Assembly: GCA_030625925.1 (NCBI GenBank)
Contig: DAOUPY010000100.1
Span: 1 to 6,130, forward strand
DNA: 6,130 nt
Reading direction: 5' to 3'
Source of the DNA: Fusobacteriaceae bacterium
Lineage (GTDB): Bacteria; Fusobacteriota; Fusobacteriia; Fusobacteriales; Fusobacteriaceae
In this document: positions 5,750-6,130 of the stretch, in pieces
How the letters are laid out: each line of letters begins with the position of its first letter
Position numbering within the stretch: the stretch's first letter is position 1
Notes under the pieces: generated by a model
Told to the model about the DNA's origin: nothing
What the model saw: only the letters and a program-made list of their open reading frames with translations
The model's database searches: none
Program-made: the position numbers and the translations under genes

Positions 5750-5826
5750 TGGCGTACCTAAGAGGAGTCGAACCCCTAACCTTCTGGTCCGTAGCCAGAT
5801 GCTCTATCCAATTGAGCTATAGGTAC
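5750..5826 (-). tRNA. tRNA-Arg (anticodon ACG)
   Basis: Seventy-seven nucleotides including encoded CCA. The acceptor stem is GTACCTA/TAGGTAC with discriminator G; the D arm is GCTC...GAGC; the anticodon stem is TCTGG/CCAGA around CTACGGA, giving ACG; the T arm is AGGGG-TTCGACT-CCTCT. A34 would be edited to inosine by TadA so that the tRNA reads CGU, CGC and CGA. Its 5' end is 11 nt beyond the T tract of a terminator-like hairpin. Confidence 0.97.
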
Positions 5827-5837
5827 GTATATTGAGT

Positions 5838-5864
5838 AAAAAAAAAGCGGTCACAACCGACTTT
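5838..5864 (-). terminator. Terminator-like hairpin within the tRNA cluster
   Basis: On the minus strand AAAG-U-CGGU, loop UGUG, ACCG-CUUU (5844-5864) makes an 8-bp stem with one bulged U. A run of nine T residues (5838-5846) begins within its 3' arm and continues beyond it. It lies 9 nt after the CCA of tRNA-Ser(GCU), as expected for the 3' end of the serine tRNA transcript. Confidence 0.75.
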
Positions 5865-5873
5865 GTTTTTATA

Positions 5874-5965
5874 TGGCGGAGAATGAGGGATTTGAACCCT
5901 CGGTACCCGGTAAAGGGTACACTCCCTTAGCAGGGGAGCGGATTCGACCACTCTCCCAATTCTCC
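5874..5965 (-). tRNA. tRNA-Ser (anticodon GCU)
   Basis: Ninety-two nucleotides including encoded CCA. The acceptor stem is GGAGAAT/ATTCTCC with discriminator G; the anticodon stem is CTCCC/GGGAG around CTGCTAA, giving GCT; the long variable arm (GTACCC/GGGTAC) is typical of tRNA-Ser; the T arm is GAGGG-TTCAAAT-CCCTC. It reads AGU and AGC. It is 5 nt after the other serine tRNA and very likely co-transcribed with it. Confidence 0.97.
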
Positions 5966-5970
5966 GTGTA

Positions 5971-6058
5971 TGGCGATGAGACTGGGACTCGAACCCAGAC
6001 CCCTTGCGGGTTCACCGGTTTTCAAGACCGGCTCCTTAGCCAGTTCGGACATCTCACC
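5971..6058 (-). tRNA. tRNA-Ser (anticodon UGA)
   Basis: Eighty-eight nucleotides including encoded CCA. The acceptor stem GGTGAGA/TCTCATC has one G-U pair, with discriminator G; the anticodon stem is CCGGT/ACCGG around CTTGAAA, giving TGA; the variable arm has a GCAA loop on a CCC/GGG stem; the T arm is CTGGG-TTCGAGT-CCCAG. It reads UCN serine codons. It is the first gene of the tRNA transcript. Confidence 0.97.
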
Positions 6059-6072
6059 ACTCGACAAGGACT

Positions 6073-6101
6073 ATACTATCATATATATATATGATGGTCA
6101 A
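6073..6101 (-). promoter_or_regulatory. Promoter of the tRNA cluster
   Basis: TTGACC (6096-6101) and TAGTAT (6073-6078) are 17 bp apart on the minus strand, 14 bp before the first tRNA, which leaves a 5' leader of about 7 nt. The sequence upstream (6102-6130) is A/T-only in long runs and could act as an UP element. Confidence 0.75.
6078..6095. repeat. Perfect 18-bp AT palindrome in the tRNA promoter spacer
   Basis: ATCATATATATATATGAT is a perfect inverted repeat without a spacer. It fills the interval from the last base of the -10 to the base beside the -35. It could be an operator, an easily melted or bent spacer, or simply low-complexity sequence. Confidence 0.7.
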
Positions 6102-6130
6102 CACTTTTTTCATATTTTTTTATAAAAATT

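Noticed and set aside
5873..6094. Open frame of 73 codons on the plus strand (MAENEGFEPSVPGKG...)
   Set aside because: It is antisense to the two serine tRNAs. This kind of peptide is a well-known artefact of translating tRNA complements, and it has no ribosome site.

Overview
The window is a very AT-rich bacterial chromosome segment. Nearly everything lies on the minus strand: a small tRNA cluster, then infC-rpmI-rplT, then glmS and a TPR protein gene. One plus-strand gene, the 3' part of a sensor histidine kinase, converges on them from the left edge. Low GC, strong AGGAGG Shine-Dalgarno sites, TTGACA/TATAAT-like promoters, an AUU-initiated infC, tRNAs with encoded CCA and a glmS ribozyme fit a Firmicute or Fusobacteriota genome. 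I lean to Fusobacteriota, but this is inference.

Layout from right to left, in the direction of transcription. At 6073-6101 a sigma-70 type promoter drives tRNA-Ser(UGA) and tRNA-Ser(GCU). A terminator-like hairpin at 5838-5864 follows, then tRNA-Arg(ACG). Directly after it, a near-consensus promoter (5712-5740) starts a leader of about 220 nt. That leader ends in an intrinsic terminator whose 5' arm can alternatively pair with a distant upstream leader segment, so it looks like an attenuator for infC-rpmI-rplT (IF3, L35, L20). The operon ends at a clean terminator (4294-4323).

The next transcript starts at a TTGACA promoter (4116-4143). About 35 nt downstream begins a glmS self-cleaving ribozyme (3909-4074) whose core, helices and probable pseudoknot can all be located. 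It precedes glmS, followed after 41 bp by a four-TPR protein. A bidirectional terminator (1348-1375) separates this operon from the histidine kinase.

The two multi-gene operons therefore each begin with an RNA switch: feedback on amino-sugar synthesis by glucosamine-6-phosphate (GlmS product), and probable feedback on translation genes by L20. I found no mobile element, CRISPR array or wholly new protein system. The most unusual material is in the leaders: the infC attenuation switch with its possible 11-codon ORF, the hairpin inside the tRNA cluster, and the repeat-built ribosome binding site of the TPR gene.
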